The notes under the pieces: generated by a model
What the model was told of the DNA's origin: nothing
Seen by the model: only the letters and a program-made list of their open reading frames with translations
Database searches by the model: none
Assembly (NCBI GenBank): GCA_012931725.1
Contig: CM022953.1
Coordinates: 58,350,574-58,414,573, forward strand
From: Litsea cubeba
Lineage: Eukaryota > Streptophyta > Magnoliopsida > Laurales > Lauraceae
Length of the DNA stretch: 64,000 bases
Direction of reading: 5' to 3'
Shown: piece after piece, positions 18,001 through 29,601 of the stretch
How the letters are laid out: every line of letters starts with the position of its first letter
Position numbering within the stretch: position 1 is the stretch's first letter
Made by a program: the position numbers and the translations under genes

Positions 18001-20524
18001 TGTTGACACAAAAAATGTCACTTTGCCTCTTCAAATCCAAAAGGCTACATGAAGTTGCAACCTGTCATAAATGGGCAATGCTACTTCCAAACATCAAATC
18101 TTGTCAGAATCAAACAAAAACTGCAAGATCCTTCAAAGACAGCCAAAAGAGGAGTACACAAGACGTTTCGGGCCATTTTAAAATCATTTGGCCTAACTTC
18201 GTCTCTCCGACAGCTGAAAAGGAGCTCCCGGCGGCGAAAGCATCGGAGACACCAAATCTTCAATCAGAGCCGATGGATGGTCTCAAAATACATCCAAAAG
18301 GCTCCACGTCAAGTTATGAGTCAAACCGACAATGTTTGACCCTACATCAACCCTCGAACAGCTAAATCAAGCCTCTCGGCGACGAGAACCACTGAGTCCA
18401 TCAGTCATCAGATAGAGCACATGGACGACTTTAAAATTCTTATGAAGGGCTACACGTCAAATTTCAGGTCATTTCGACAACGTTTGACCAGACTTTGACG
18501 CTCGGAAGCCAAATCAGGCCTCTCGGCGGTGTGAAACTCCCTGGGACCATGGTTTCCAAGACAGAGCCTATGGATCATCTTAAAATGGCTCCAATAGGTT
18601 CCCTGTCAAATTTCAAGTCAATCGGACATCGATTGACCGCACATCAAGCCGTGACATCTTCATCGCGATAAAAACAAGTCTACTGGTGATAGGACCCCAA
18701 ATGGCTTCAACACTCAAGCAAAAACCTATGGTTGGTCTTATTTATTGCTCAAGAGGCTTCACCCCAAATTTCAGGTCATTCCGACATCGTTTGACCCAGT
18801 TTCAACTTCTGACGGAAAATCGGCAGCTTTGCGCGACAAAGTCTTCGGCTTTCTCGGAAAATTAGAAACTTTGCAAACCAAAATGCAAGGATTCTCATCA
18901 GGTTTTCTACAGGGAAATCAGGCCAATAAATGATAAAAAAATGTTAAGAAAAATACAGAAGAAAAAAGAATCGAAAAAACATAAAAAACGGACGCAAAAC
19001 AGGACAAAAGGGGGGAAAACCCCCACCCGACCCCTGCGACCCTGGCCCACGGTCGCCAGCCCCTGCGACCCTGGATCGCCGGGAGGGCCTCGGAAGCCCC
19101 GTTTTTTCATCGTTTTTTTCTGATTCGAAGCATCCGACCCTTGGGATTTTCCAAAATTCATACTTTTGAGACACCAAATCCTTTGACATCCATCAAAATC
19201 ACGGTTTAATCATCAAGAGAATCAAAATCTACATTGATCGCCAACCGGTCAACCAAAAAAGTGTGCTTTCTACCCGATCGATCGAGAAATCGACAGGACA
19301 GATGGCACCGACCTGCTATTGGCAACCAATACCTGAAGTTACATAGTCATCTGATGTCGATCAACATGAAGATCCATCGATGATCATCACCAGAAGAATC
19401 CCAAAAGACGCGGCACGGCCCACGTCTCTTCAACTGCTCGGCGACCACTTAATGCGATTAATTGACTAGCTTTATTACAGTCATTAATCCATTTGTTTGG
19501 ACGGCCCAATCAGAAGCAAGCAAATGGGAGTTACAAGTCAAGAGACTCATGACATTTAAAATATGAAACTCCTCCCATCATGGCGATTAAAGGCGATTAA
19601 ATGCCCTCAATCTCCACCGGCCAATCAGAAGGAGTTACAAAATAAAGGAATTAAATCCTGTAACTCCTCCCATTATGCGGCTTAATGACAATAAAAGCCC
19701 ATAAACTCTCCTAAATGGCTACCAAGAGCCTATAAATAGGAGAGCATTCCAAGAAGAAAGGACAGCACGGAGAGACTGAAGATAATCCGGAAATTCAGAC
19801 AGAAAAGGGCATCAGAAATCTAAGAGAAAGAAAGAAAGAAAATTATGCGGAATTTCTACACCGACCACTGCTACAAGGTGACAAAAGTCCCTTGGGGGGT
19901 ACCCTCCCCAAGGTCCTTGCCTTCTCCTTCTGCCTCCAATGGCTTAGACGTGGCTTTTCAGCCCGTCTACTTAGTTGTTTTTATTGGACATATGACCTCC
20001 TTTTGGTCTTTGTCCTCTAAAAACCTGAGCTTATAGCCAAGCCAAGCTAATCAAGAGCATCCTCTGTTCTAATTTGCATGGATGATGGCGAAGTCCACAT
20101 ATGGCTTGCGACCGTCAATCTGAACGAGTCCCCTATAATCTCCTGAGAAGTTATTTTTGCAAAAGAGACAAAAATCACAACTCTTGTCTTTCATTATTGA
20201 TAAGAATTATAAATCGGCTATAAACGCCAAAATCGGCTATAAATGCCAAAAAAATCGCCTTTCATGGCAAACCAAGAAAAATGTCTCTTTTCTTAAATAT
20301 ATGTGCAATGGAAAACTTGAAAGAAGTTGATTTCCATTTTACTTGTGAAGGTTGATCTCCGGATCACCACTTGCAATTCCAAGTAAAATAAAAAATCTGG
20401 CATACCCACACAAAAAAATGTTGACGCACGCCTTTGTCCCCCCGGTTACGAAAGGGTCGGACCCAAACAGACTCCCACGTCCGCCAACCTCGGTAGAACC
20501 GAGCGATTGAAGCGCTGTCCATCA
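18001..20524 (+). repeat. Tat A 3' LTR (TGTTGACAC...TCCATCA)
   Basis: 2524 bp. It contains a GC-rich GGTCGC/GCGACC dyad cluster (19017-19085), TATAAATA at 19731-19738, a KpnI-like GGGGTACCCTCCCC stretch near 19896 and two copies of the CGGCTATAAACGCCAAAAT minisatellite (20213-20250). It aligns end to end with 29602-32221 and 42214-44503. All ORFs in it are non-coding. Confidence 0.93.
19731..19738 (+). promoter_or_regulatory. TATA box of the Tat A LTR
   Basis: TATAAATA inside GCCTATAAATAGGAG, conserved in LTRs C and D, followed by an AG-rich likely start region. Confidence 0.7.
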
Positions 20525-20539
20525 AGAACGTAGGCAAAA

Positions 20540-21125
20540 GGATGTGAAGTATCTAACTGAATTCATGGCAAAATCAAAAAGATGGAGAGATGGAATGTCG
20601 CATCCTTTCTCATTAGGTTGCGAGTATCGATGGAATGCCACATCCTCGCTGATTTGGGTGCAGGTATCGATGGAATGTCGCATCCTTGCTTTTCAAAAAT
20701 TTGGTTTTGCCGATCCTGACTTGATGTCATTTCCCCAAAAATTTTGAAACTTGTGGTTTTCTCGAACCTTTAGGTTGTGGATATCAACTACATTGTTGCA
20801 TCTCCACGATTTCTTGGTTTTTCCGAACCTTTGAAATTTAGGTTGTGGATATCAAATGAAATGTTGCATCTCCAAGGTTTTTAGGTTTCTTCGAACCTTT
20901 AAAATTTGGGTTATGGATATCAACTGAAATGTTGCGTCTCCACGGTTTTTAGGTTTTTTCGAACCTTTGAAATTTGGGTTATGGAACTCAACTGAAATGT
21001 TGTGTCTCCACGTTTTTTTTATGTTGCAAGTATCGACGAAATGTCGCTTCCCTAGGAATTTGGAAGTGTCGAACATGGTTCGCATTCTTCCGATTTGTGC
21101 GTGTATCGACTAAGCGTCGCTTCCC
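20540..21125 (-). repeat. Inverted copy of the Tat 3' UTR tandem repeats
   Basis: Units equivalent to 3430-4150 on the other strand: about four of the 68-bp type (20760-21010) and several with GGAATGTCGCATCC plus CGAGTATCGATGGAATG (20590-20700). Fewer units than in copy A shows copy-number variation between family members. Confidence 0.85.
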
Positions 21126-21438
21126 CGCGGTTTTTTGAAAAAAACATTTTTTTTGTTTAAATACACGAGGGTCGTAAGTTTTGACCTAAAATCCCTGAAT
21201 CTGGATTTTGTTTCAAACCATGAATTTTGGGTTCATGATTGAAAATTTTGGTCAAGTTTGGGAGAGGTTCCGAAACTTGTAATTTTTTGAACAATGAAAC
21301 GATGAAAGTAAGCATTATTTGGATTTCTAGAAATTTCAACATTGATATGAAAATTCTAAAAGAGTGGGTTTGACGAGCGAATACCTGGAAATAGGTTTTG
21401 GCCGTACAAGCATTGCTCTTACCCAGTTCGGTAAGTCC

Positions 21439-23953
21439 TCAATGGTAGTACCGCTTTAAGAACTTGTCGTTGATGGGCATCATACATCTGTCACCCTCCT
21501 TGTTTAGGAGTGCGTATGCGCCGTTGGAGAAAACTTTATCGATGACGTAGGGTCCCTCCCATTTTGGCTCAAACTTACCTTTGGACTTGTGAGCGAAGAC
21601 CATTGGTCTTTTTACCGCAAGAACCAAGTCACCCTTTTTGTAGGCGCATTGCCTGACCTTCTTGTCGAAAGATCCTGCCATGCGTGCTTGGTAAAGTTCA
21701 ATGCTTTGTTGAGCTTCGAGCCGTCTCTCGTCGAGATTGTCCAGCTCATGGAGTCGCAACTTCACATTGCTTTCTTGAGTCATGTCATTTTACAAGGATA
21801 CCCTCAAGGAAGGAATTTGTACTTCCAAGGGTACGACAGCTTCACATCTATAGACCAAGGAGAATGGTTTGCTATGGGTTGGTCCTCGAACGGTGGTTCG
21901 ATAGGCCCACAAAGCTTCAGACAGTTTGTCGTTCCAGTCTCTTTTGTGACTCTAGACCATTTTCTTGAGGATTTTGAAGAGTGTCTTGTTGAAAGCTTCT
22001 GCTAATCCGTTTGCTGCCGGATTGTATGGAGTCGAAGGACAGCTTTGGGTTTTGTATTTGTCGCAGAACCCGTAGAACGATGATCCCGGAATTGTGGTTC
22101 GTTATCATGGAGGAATCTTTTAGGTATGCCGAAACGACAAATGATGTTGGTGTGCAGGAACTGAAGGACTGATGAGGTCTTCATTTCGTTGAGCGCAAAT
22201 GCTTCTGACCACTTGGAGAAATAATCTGTAGCTGCGAAGATGAAGCAATGACCTTTACTTGAAGGGAGAGAAATAGGACTTATGATGTCCATATCCCAGG
22301 CTTCAAAATGCCATGAGATCAATGTAGGATGCAGCCATGCTGGAGGCATGTGAATGTAATCTCCATGAACTTGGCATTGTTGGCAGCGCTTAACAAATTG
22401 CATTGCGTCAGCTACCATGGTAGGCCAATAATAACCTAACCTTTATATCTGATTGTAGAGCTTTGGACCAGCCTGATGAGCTCCACAAAGACCATCATGA
22501 ACTTCTTTAAGTGTTTCTTCAGCCTCTTGTTGTGACAAGCAGTGTAGAAGTACTCCGTTGAAGGGTTTCTTATAAAGGATTTTTTAAGGAATATCCAAAA
22601 GAAAGTTTGGGGTTCGCCTTTGGATGCTTACCCGTTCTTTTGGATCTTCTTGTAGGATTCCGAACATAGTGTAATCAATGACCAGATTCCTCCAGTCGCC
22701 GATTGAAGGTTGAAGGATAGAAATCTGACTTCCAACCATTCGGTGGCATTTAGCAACTGCTTGGTATGTGTTAAGAGGAGGGAGGATTCTTCTCTCGCAC
22801 ACCGTGATTTGCTTGTTTTCGCCTTCCTAGATTGTCATAGATGCGGCAAGTCCAGCCAAGGCATCTACACGGATGTTTTCACCTCTACGAATGTGGGTGA
22901 AGTGACAGATGTCCAATTTTTGCAAAAGCGATTGTGCTTTGTTGTAGTAAGGCAGTAGGTCAGGCTTCCTGACTTCAAATTTTTGATTCATCTAGTTGAC
23001 GATCAGTTGAGAGTCTCCAAAGACTTCCAGTACAGTGATGCTGGATTCGATGGCGAGTTCTAATCCTAGGATCAGAGCTTGATATTCAGCTGCATTTTTT
23101 GTGCATGGTTCCAGTAGCGAGAAAGCGTGTGGAATCATGTATCTGTCGGGGCTAACAAAGAGGATACCAACTCCCGAGATCAGCTGTCTTTTTTCATTTA
23201 TCCTGGTTGCACCGTCAAAGTACATGTCCCAGGAGTCATTTTGTGAGAAAGTCTCCACATTGTAGACTGGTTCGTCTGGGAGATCATCTCTGAGTGGAGA
23301 ATCTTTAGGCAATGGATGCTCTGCGAGAAAGTCCACTATAGCTTTGCCTTTGATTGCTTTTTGCGGTACATACCTAATATCAAATTGTGATAGAAGGATG
23401 TACCATTTTGCCAGTCGGGCATTGAGAGAACCTGCTTTTGTGACAAGGACCTTCAGGAGGTTGATCCTCGAGACCAGGTAGACTGTGTTGAAAAGCAAGT
23501 AGTGAAGTAGCTTTTGTACGGCGAACATCACTACAAGACATTCCTTTTCGACTGGAGAGTAGCGATGCTCTGCACTTACTAGCATATGGCTGAGGTAGTA
23601 TAGAGCAACTTCTTTTATTTCATCATTTTCTTGTGCAAGTAGAGTGCCTAGTGAGTGATCAAGGGCTCTTGTGTACAAGATGAATGGTTTTCCAGTAGTA
23701 GGAGCAGCTAATACGGGAGGTTTGGTCAGGTATGACGTGTTATCTTGAAATGCAGGTTCATAGTCAGCATCCCAGACAAAGTTTACACCTTTTTTCATCA
23801 ACCGGGAGAATGGACGGCATTTCCCCGAAAGATTGGAGATGAACCGTCTGATGTAGGCGAATCTCCCTTGAAGCCCTTTGAGTTCTCTCAAGGTTCTTGG
23901 AGAGGGCATTTCTAGAATAGCCTTGACTTTTCTGGGGTCAAGCTCTATTCCAG
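21439..23953 (-). pseudogene. pol: Tat B pol 3' part: RNase H, archaeal-type RNase H, integrase (broken)
   Basis: Minus-strand frame from GIELDPRKVKAILEMP (23953) through gypsy RNase H (again LYTRALDHSLG, first Asp missing) and archaeal-type RNase H (YFDGA, AAEYQ, GDSQL). It stops at TAG 22994-22992, where copy A has CAG. Integrase pieces follow at 22802-22584, 22418-22002 and 21783-21439. The zinc-finger cysteines (KRCQQC), the GDM-equivalent DMDII and the HDNEPQF region are visible, with G to E beside the second catalytic Asp. Several frameshifts separate the pieces. Confidence 0.9.
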
Positions 23954-26131
23954 TGATCGTCAGCCCCAAGAGCAAGGCTGTGATTTTAGTAATAAATAAC
24001 TCGGTGAAGTCCGAGGTCGATCCACAGGGAGTAATTACTTAAATAAAACCTGTCCTATTTGAAAACTAGTACTAGCCTAATAAAATCTATACAAATCAAG
24101 TATCATACTTGCATGAAATAATCAATTACAAGTCTAAAATATTAATTACAATTAGAAATAAAAATCTTAAACTAAAAACTTAGTCTAATCTAATTACTGC
24201 ATTCACCATAAGAGTTGTTAGAACAACCAATTTGTAGTGATTATTTAGATACCTAAAAATAAAAATAAAATAAAAAAAAGTAAAATCAGAGAATAAAAAG
24301 ATGGATTTTAATTCTAAAATAATACAATAGCTACTTTGCTGAATGTCATCAATAAAAACCAAGACCACCGTACTCAGTGTGTACTGTCACTTACAAACAT
24401 TCGAGGTGGACCCATTGGTGAAAACCAAGACCCCATGACTTGATTCATTAAAGAAAGAACCATTACAAGCAAATAACCATTACAAGATTGTTTGAATTAA
24501 AATAATGTTCATCCAAACTTACCCTTAGACACCCGAAACACTAAACGGAGGAGGACTCGCGGTCTAGAACGAGGATCCAACCATCTCTCGTTTTGCGATC
24601 TGAAATCCAAGCAAGGGAAGATGATGAATGGCTGGTCCAATGGTGGAGCGACGGTAGCAACGGCAGCAGCGCGGCAGCGTAAAAATCCAAGTGGTGGTGT
24701 GCCTTAGGGAAGGCCTTGGATGAAGTAGTGATGGAAGTAGGGAGAGATGGAGGAAAATAATGAAAAAGAGGGATTTGCAAGTTGCTGGTCGTCGAAGAGG
24801 AATGGGGGAATGGGATTTAACGTGCAGCCCCGTTTCATGGTCTTTTTATGATTTTTTTATAGCTTCGGTTGCAAGGTTTTGGTTTGGGTAGGGATTAGTA
24901 GAGTGGGGTCCAATTTGGATTGGGATTAGGAGTTTTTGAATGAGTTTCAAGGGATTGGCCCACAATCCTAGTGAAAATAGGATTCTTCTTTTCTCATGCA
25001 ACTTCCTCTCTTGGGCCCACTTTGGCTAAGAAACAATTCAAATATGAAATTTCATATTTGTTTCAAATCTTTGAATGCATGTGATCCCCACCTATCTTGG
25101 ACATGTGATTGCTTGCATAGAGGTGTTTGACGTATGAAACTTGGGATGGAGAGGTCTGAACATGTGATGCTTCTTTGGATAAATCTTGGGTTGCAAACTT
25201 CAAATCTTGAGGCTTATCTTCTTGGAGTTAACTTTAACAACTTGGTGCTAAAATCTTGCACTCTTTGAATTTGTTTCCAACTTGGATTGCTAAGCAAGAT
25301 CTTCCAATCTTTTGAACTCTTCATGGCTGGAAAAATATCCTTGGATGGGCCCATTTTCTCTCTTGAAGAGATCCCCTCAAATCTGAAATTAATTTCATTG
25401 CAACCAAGGATGTAGGCCCCATTATGGTGCACCCAACATGGAATGTCCGATGCATGGACGTCCTCTCCTTGGCTTAAAGAATTTTAAATATGAAATTCAG
25501 ATTTGTATTTCAAATTGGAACACATGATGGCCCCCACTTGAGTATGCAATGCTTGAATTCCCATGTCTTGGACGTCCTTCACATGGCTGGGTTTTCTTTT
25601 GCATTTTTTCTTCTTCTTTGTTTGGCTTGAATTGAATCTTCCAACAAGGGTAATGTGGACCCGATTTGGAGCTTCAATAACTTGGTTTTCCCTCTTTAAT
25701 TCTTCAATTGATTCATCTCTTCCGTGGGCCCCAAGAAACTGATTTTCCCTACAAAAAATACAAATAATATAATCTATGATCAAAGAATGAATTATTTTTG
25801 TAAGAAAGGAATGATGCAAGATGCGGGATGTATAAAATGTCACCATTTTATCAAGTTTTCCTTAATTAAATCAATGGTGCAAAGAAAATTCATCATTTCA
25901 TGTGTGAATAAAAAGATTATGAGAAATTCATGACTTTCAATGCCAAGAAATAGAGAAATTCATGATTTTGTGTGAAAATGCGATTTTTCAATGAATTTTG
26001 ACTCGAATTCAAACTTTGATGCCCACAAACATAGAATCATGACTTTTTACTAAAATGGTGCTTGATTTGATGATTAAGTCCTTAATTACTCTAAAATGAT
26101 GATGAAATTATGCATTTTTAAGAACTTATCA
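23954..26131 (-). repeat. Athila 3' LTR (2178 bp)
   Basis: On the minus strand it begins TGATAAGTTC next to the PPT (26132-26143) and ends GGGGCTGACGATCA. Its last 460 bp match the 5' LTR fragment at 41750-42213 closely. It contains no supportable gene; the AT-rich small ORFs are chance. Confidence 0.9.
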
Positions 26132-27597
26132 GACCCCCTTAACAAGCATTTTGCTAGTCCCGAGCAAAATACGCGAACTAGGGTAGGTCTTCTAGCCTAA
26201 TCAAATCTAAACTAAATGCAAAGGCAAAAAGGAAAACGCCACTTTCGCTGGTACTCTCGGCTGCATTTAGCATATGCAGCAAGCCCTTAAACCCGTAGGT
26301 TACCCCTAGTGGACGAGTTGTGCCTCGTGAGGATTTGCAATGAATATGCCCACACAATTCATTTACCTAAAAATAAAAGAAAGTCAACGGAAGGTTTTTC
26401 AAAAGATGATTGAGTCAAATCGGATGCCTTGAATCCTCGAATAATCAAGATTTCGGACTTTTCAAAATCTAGTTTACGTTTTTCTTTTCAAATCTTTTCA
26501 AAAAATTATACTAAAACTTTGGGTGCCTTGTGCAAGTGTATACATCAAATCAAAAATTTTAAATGTTCTATGATAATGTCATGCAAACAGAATTCTTCCT
26601 CAGAATTTTCAACTTTCCTAGATTCGGGGAAAATACAAGTCTCCTCTCAAGGCTACTATGACGGCTTTCACACTACTTTTTTTTAAAGCCGCGAGATGCA
26701 TCTTTCTCTATTTTTTTTTTCTTTTAACACACACATGTGACTGTGCAATGTCTAGGTCCCTTAAGCTTTCTAATTAACCCATTTAACGAGTGTTAGGCCA
26801 ATGACTCCCAAAACAGATGTCTTTAGGGCACTAGGATATAAATACCCCTATGGGCTTACTAGCTCGGGTTAAAACGGCTACGGACCCAAACTAGTCACAC
26901 AACTTTTTATTCTTTTCAAGACTTATAACTGAACATTTTTTTTTTGTAAGCACCTATTTGTGCATCCCTTATCATTTTTTTTATTTATATTTTTTAAACA
27001 GTCCCCAACAATAAGCAGCCCTTTTCAATTCACCCTAATTAATTCAATGGTTTTGGTTGGCCTAACCTTACCGATGAACCAGGAGAACTCATATGGCCAA
27101 TTTTCAGAAAGTTGTCTCTATTTTCTTTTTTTTAAAGAACTCTGAAAATAACACTTAAATCTTTTTATCCAAGACTTTTGAAATGATGTACATGTGTTAC
27201 TATGAAAAACAAAGTTCGGTATTCTTTTTATCTTTTAGAAATTTGTGAACCTTCATTTTACTTCCTTCCAAAAATTCTGAAATTCCAGATTGCTAGACAT
27301 CTTCGAATTTTTGAAAACCACACAAAAATGAAAAAAATTGTCTAAAATTGGACAAGTGTGCTTGTTCCCACCAACCAACCTAAACTAGACAACGTCCTCG
27401 ATGTCATACATGAAATGCGAAACGGAATGTAAGATGAGGTGAAAATGTAAAAGGATAAAATGGGTAGAAAGCACCTGGAGTAATGAAGCTTTCACGTAGA
27501 AACCTGTCCCATGTAAGACAAAGAACATAAAAGAAAAAAGCAAGAAAATATATGCATAATATACAAGGGTATGGGCCACTATCAGATCCAGTGCCCG
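26132..27597 (-). other. Athila PPT and 3' untranslated region
   Basis: The PPT TTAAGGGGGTC abuts the LTR. Upstream (minus sense) is TATTTTGCTCGGGACTAGCA, a stretch repeatedly seen before Athila 3' LTRs, and, next to the integrase end, CATCGAGGACGTTGTCTAGT. The remaining roughly 1.2 kb is AT-rich with no coding frame I can support; no env-like ORF is visible. Confidence 0.7.
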
Positions 27598-29601
27598 TCA
27601 ATCCTGATAGACAGGTGCAATCAGAGGAATGTCATTTTCCTCTGGAGGAACAGTCTCCAAGAATGGTTTTAAACGTTGTCCATTAACTTTAAAAGAGGTA
27701 CCATTCGATGGATCAATGAGGGTCACTGCCCTATATGGAAATACTTCTTGAACAATGTAGGGGCCTGTCCAACGAGATCTTAACTTTTCAGGGAAAAGAT
27801 GAAGTCGAGAAGTGTACAAGATGACTTTTGAGACGGATGGAATGACTTCCTTAATATTCGTTTATCATGAAAGACCTTAGTCCTGTCTTTGTAAATTCTT
27901 GAGTTCATATAACCTCGTTTCTCAATTCTTCTAACTCATTTAGATCAAGGGCTCTTTTCTCCCCAGCCTTGTCTAAGTCAACATTCAATTGTTTTATGGC
28001 CCAATAAGCATTATGTTCCAGCTCCACCGGAAGGTGGCAAGCTTTCCCATATATAAGCCGATATGGAGACATCCCAATTGGGGTCTTATACGCAGTTCTA
28101 TATGCCCACAAAGCATCATTTAGCCGTATTGACCAATCCTTATGATTTGGTTTTACCGTGGTCTCCAAAATTCATTTGATTTCCCTATTGAGACCTCAAC
28201 CTACCCACTTGTTTGAGGGTGATAGGGGTAGCCACTTTATGTGTAACATCGTAATTTTTAAACAAACTCTCAATGATGCGGTTACAAAAGTGAGTGCCCC
28301 CATCACTAATGATGGCATGTGGAGTTCCGAAACGGGAAAAGATATTGTCCAAGATAAACTTTTTGACCATTTTAGCATCATTATTCCTACATGGGACTGC
28401 TTCAATCCATTTGCACACATAATCGACTGCAACGAGGATATAATGAAAACCAAAGCTCGAGGGAAAAGGTTCTATACCCCAGACATCGAATAGCTCGATG
28501 ATCAAAATTGGGTTTAGAGGCATCATACCCAATTTTTGGCACTGCTCACATGCCTTACATAAATCATGTGCATCTTTAAATAAAGTGGGCCGGTAAAATC
28601 CAGATTGCAAAATTTTGTGAGCAGTCTTTTTAGCAGAAAAATGGCCACCATAAACATGCGAGTGGCAAAAGGATATTACACTGTTGATTTCATGGTCCGG
28701 AATGCATCTCCTAATGATTTAATGTGGGCAGTATTTAAAAAGGTATGGTTCATCCCAGAAAAACAGTTTCACTTCAGTGAAAAACTTGTTTTTATCTTGC
28801 TGCATCCATTCTTTGGAATTTCACCCGAAGCTAGATAATTAGCAATGTCAGCATACCATGGAGAATAGGAAAATTTGGCAAATAAATGCTCATCAAGGAA
28901 AGTGTCTTGGACTGGTAAGGGTTCTAAAGTTTTGGAAAGGACAAGCCTATAAAGATGATCGGCCACCACGTTTTCTACTCCTTTCTTGTCCTTGATTTCA
29001 ATATCAAACTCTTGGTGTGGAAGGATCCATCTGATCAGTCTAGGCTTGGCATCTTTCTTAAAAAGAAGATACTTTAACGCAGAATGGTCAGTAAATATCA
29101 CAATTTTGGATCCAATTAAGTAGGAGCGGAATTTATCCAGTGCATAGACCACAGCCAATAATTCTTTCTCTGTTGTTGAATAATTGATATGTGCAATGTT
29201 TAAAGTCCTGCTAGCATAGTAAATCACAAATGGCGTTTTGTCTCTACGTTGCCCAAGAACTACCCCAACCGCATAATCACTAGCATCGCACATGATTTCA
29301 AAGGGCAGGCTCCAATCTGGAGGTTGCATAATTGGAGCGGTCATCAACATGTCCTTAAGCTTGGTAAAAGCCAGTTGACATGCCTCTGTCCACTCAAATT
29401 CTGCTTCCTTTAGCAAAAGGTTACATAATGGCCTAGAAATGACACTGAAACCTTTTATGAACCTTCTGTAGAATCCGGCATGCCCTAAGAAAGATCTTAT
29501 ATCTCTTACGGTTTTTGGGGCGGGCAAATTGGCAATTAAGTCTATTTTGGCTTTGTCCACTTCCAATCCTTTAGATGATACAATGTGGCCAAGGACAATC
29601 C
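27598..29601 (-). pseudogene. pol: Athila pol 3' part: RT end, RNase H, integrase (broken)
   Basis: Minus strand: the RT thumb (GHIVSSKGLEVDKAKIDLI) starts directly at the Tat C junction. RNase H follows with the first catalytic Asp present (MCDASDYAVG), STTEKELLAVVYAL and FTDHSALKYL. The integrase core (28610-28185) has CEQCQK..., a DVWGIEPF segment where the first catalytic Asp lies in VWGI(E)-type context, and DGGTHF. Then come WSIRLNDALWAYRTA (28168-27905) and a C-terminal tail, LFPEKLRSRWTGPY (27819-27598). Frameshifts break it near 28180, 27900 and 27820. The RT palm with YxDD is absent because of the nested insertion and deletion. Confidence 0.88.

Larger units (their letters stand above)
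1..20524 (+). mobile_element. Tat-lineage Ty3/gypsy retrotransposon A, interrupted, 5' part outside window
   Basis: The window opens inside reverse transcriptase and runs through RNase H, a second RNase H and integrase. It continues through a tandem-repeat 3' UTR, an antisense PMD gene, a polypurine tract (17990-17997) and a 3' LTR (18001-20524). The RT, RNase H, archaeal-type RNase H, integrase order and the long 3' UTR with an antisense accessory ORF are known traits of the plant Tat group (Tat/Ogre/Retand/Grande). Bases 8690-16520 are a foreign copia insertion. The element ends at 20524, where minus-strand Tat B sequence starts, so A inserted into B. Assigning 16521-18000 to A is inferred from continuity up to the PPT and LTR. 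Confidence 0.85.
20525..23953 (-). mobile_element. Tat element B, 3' half (minus strand)
   Basis: Integrase, archaeal-type RNase H and RNase H regions homologous to copy A run 23953 to 21439 on the minus strand, followed by 3' UTR and the same tandem repeats inverted (21125 to 20540). It is cut at 20524/20525 by the LTR of A and at 23953/23954 by the Athila LTR, within the codons following the RT palm. Its 5' half should lie beyond the Athila element but is not seen before or after the N gap. Confidence 0.9.

Noticed and set aside
18000..19190. Overlapping ORFs on both strands inside Tat LTRs (also 29585-31077, 42173-43318, 58198-59628)
   Set aside because: They lie in LTRs repeated five times, with differing frames and stops between copies, and read the GC-rich dyads.
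24541..25846. Minus-strand ORFs in the Athila LTR as host genes
   Set aside because: They lie wholly between the LTR ends 23954 and 26131 and have no recognisable domain.
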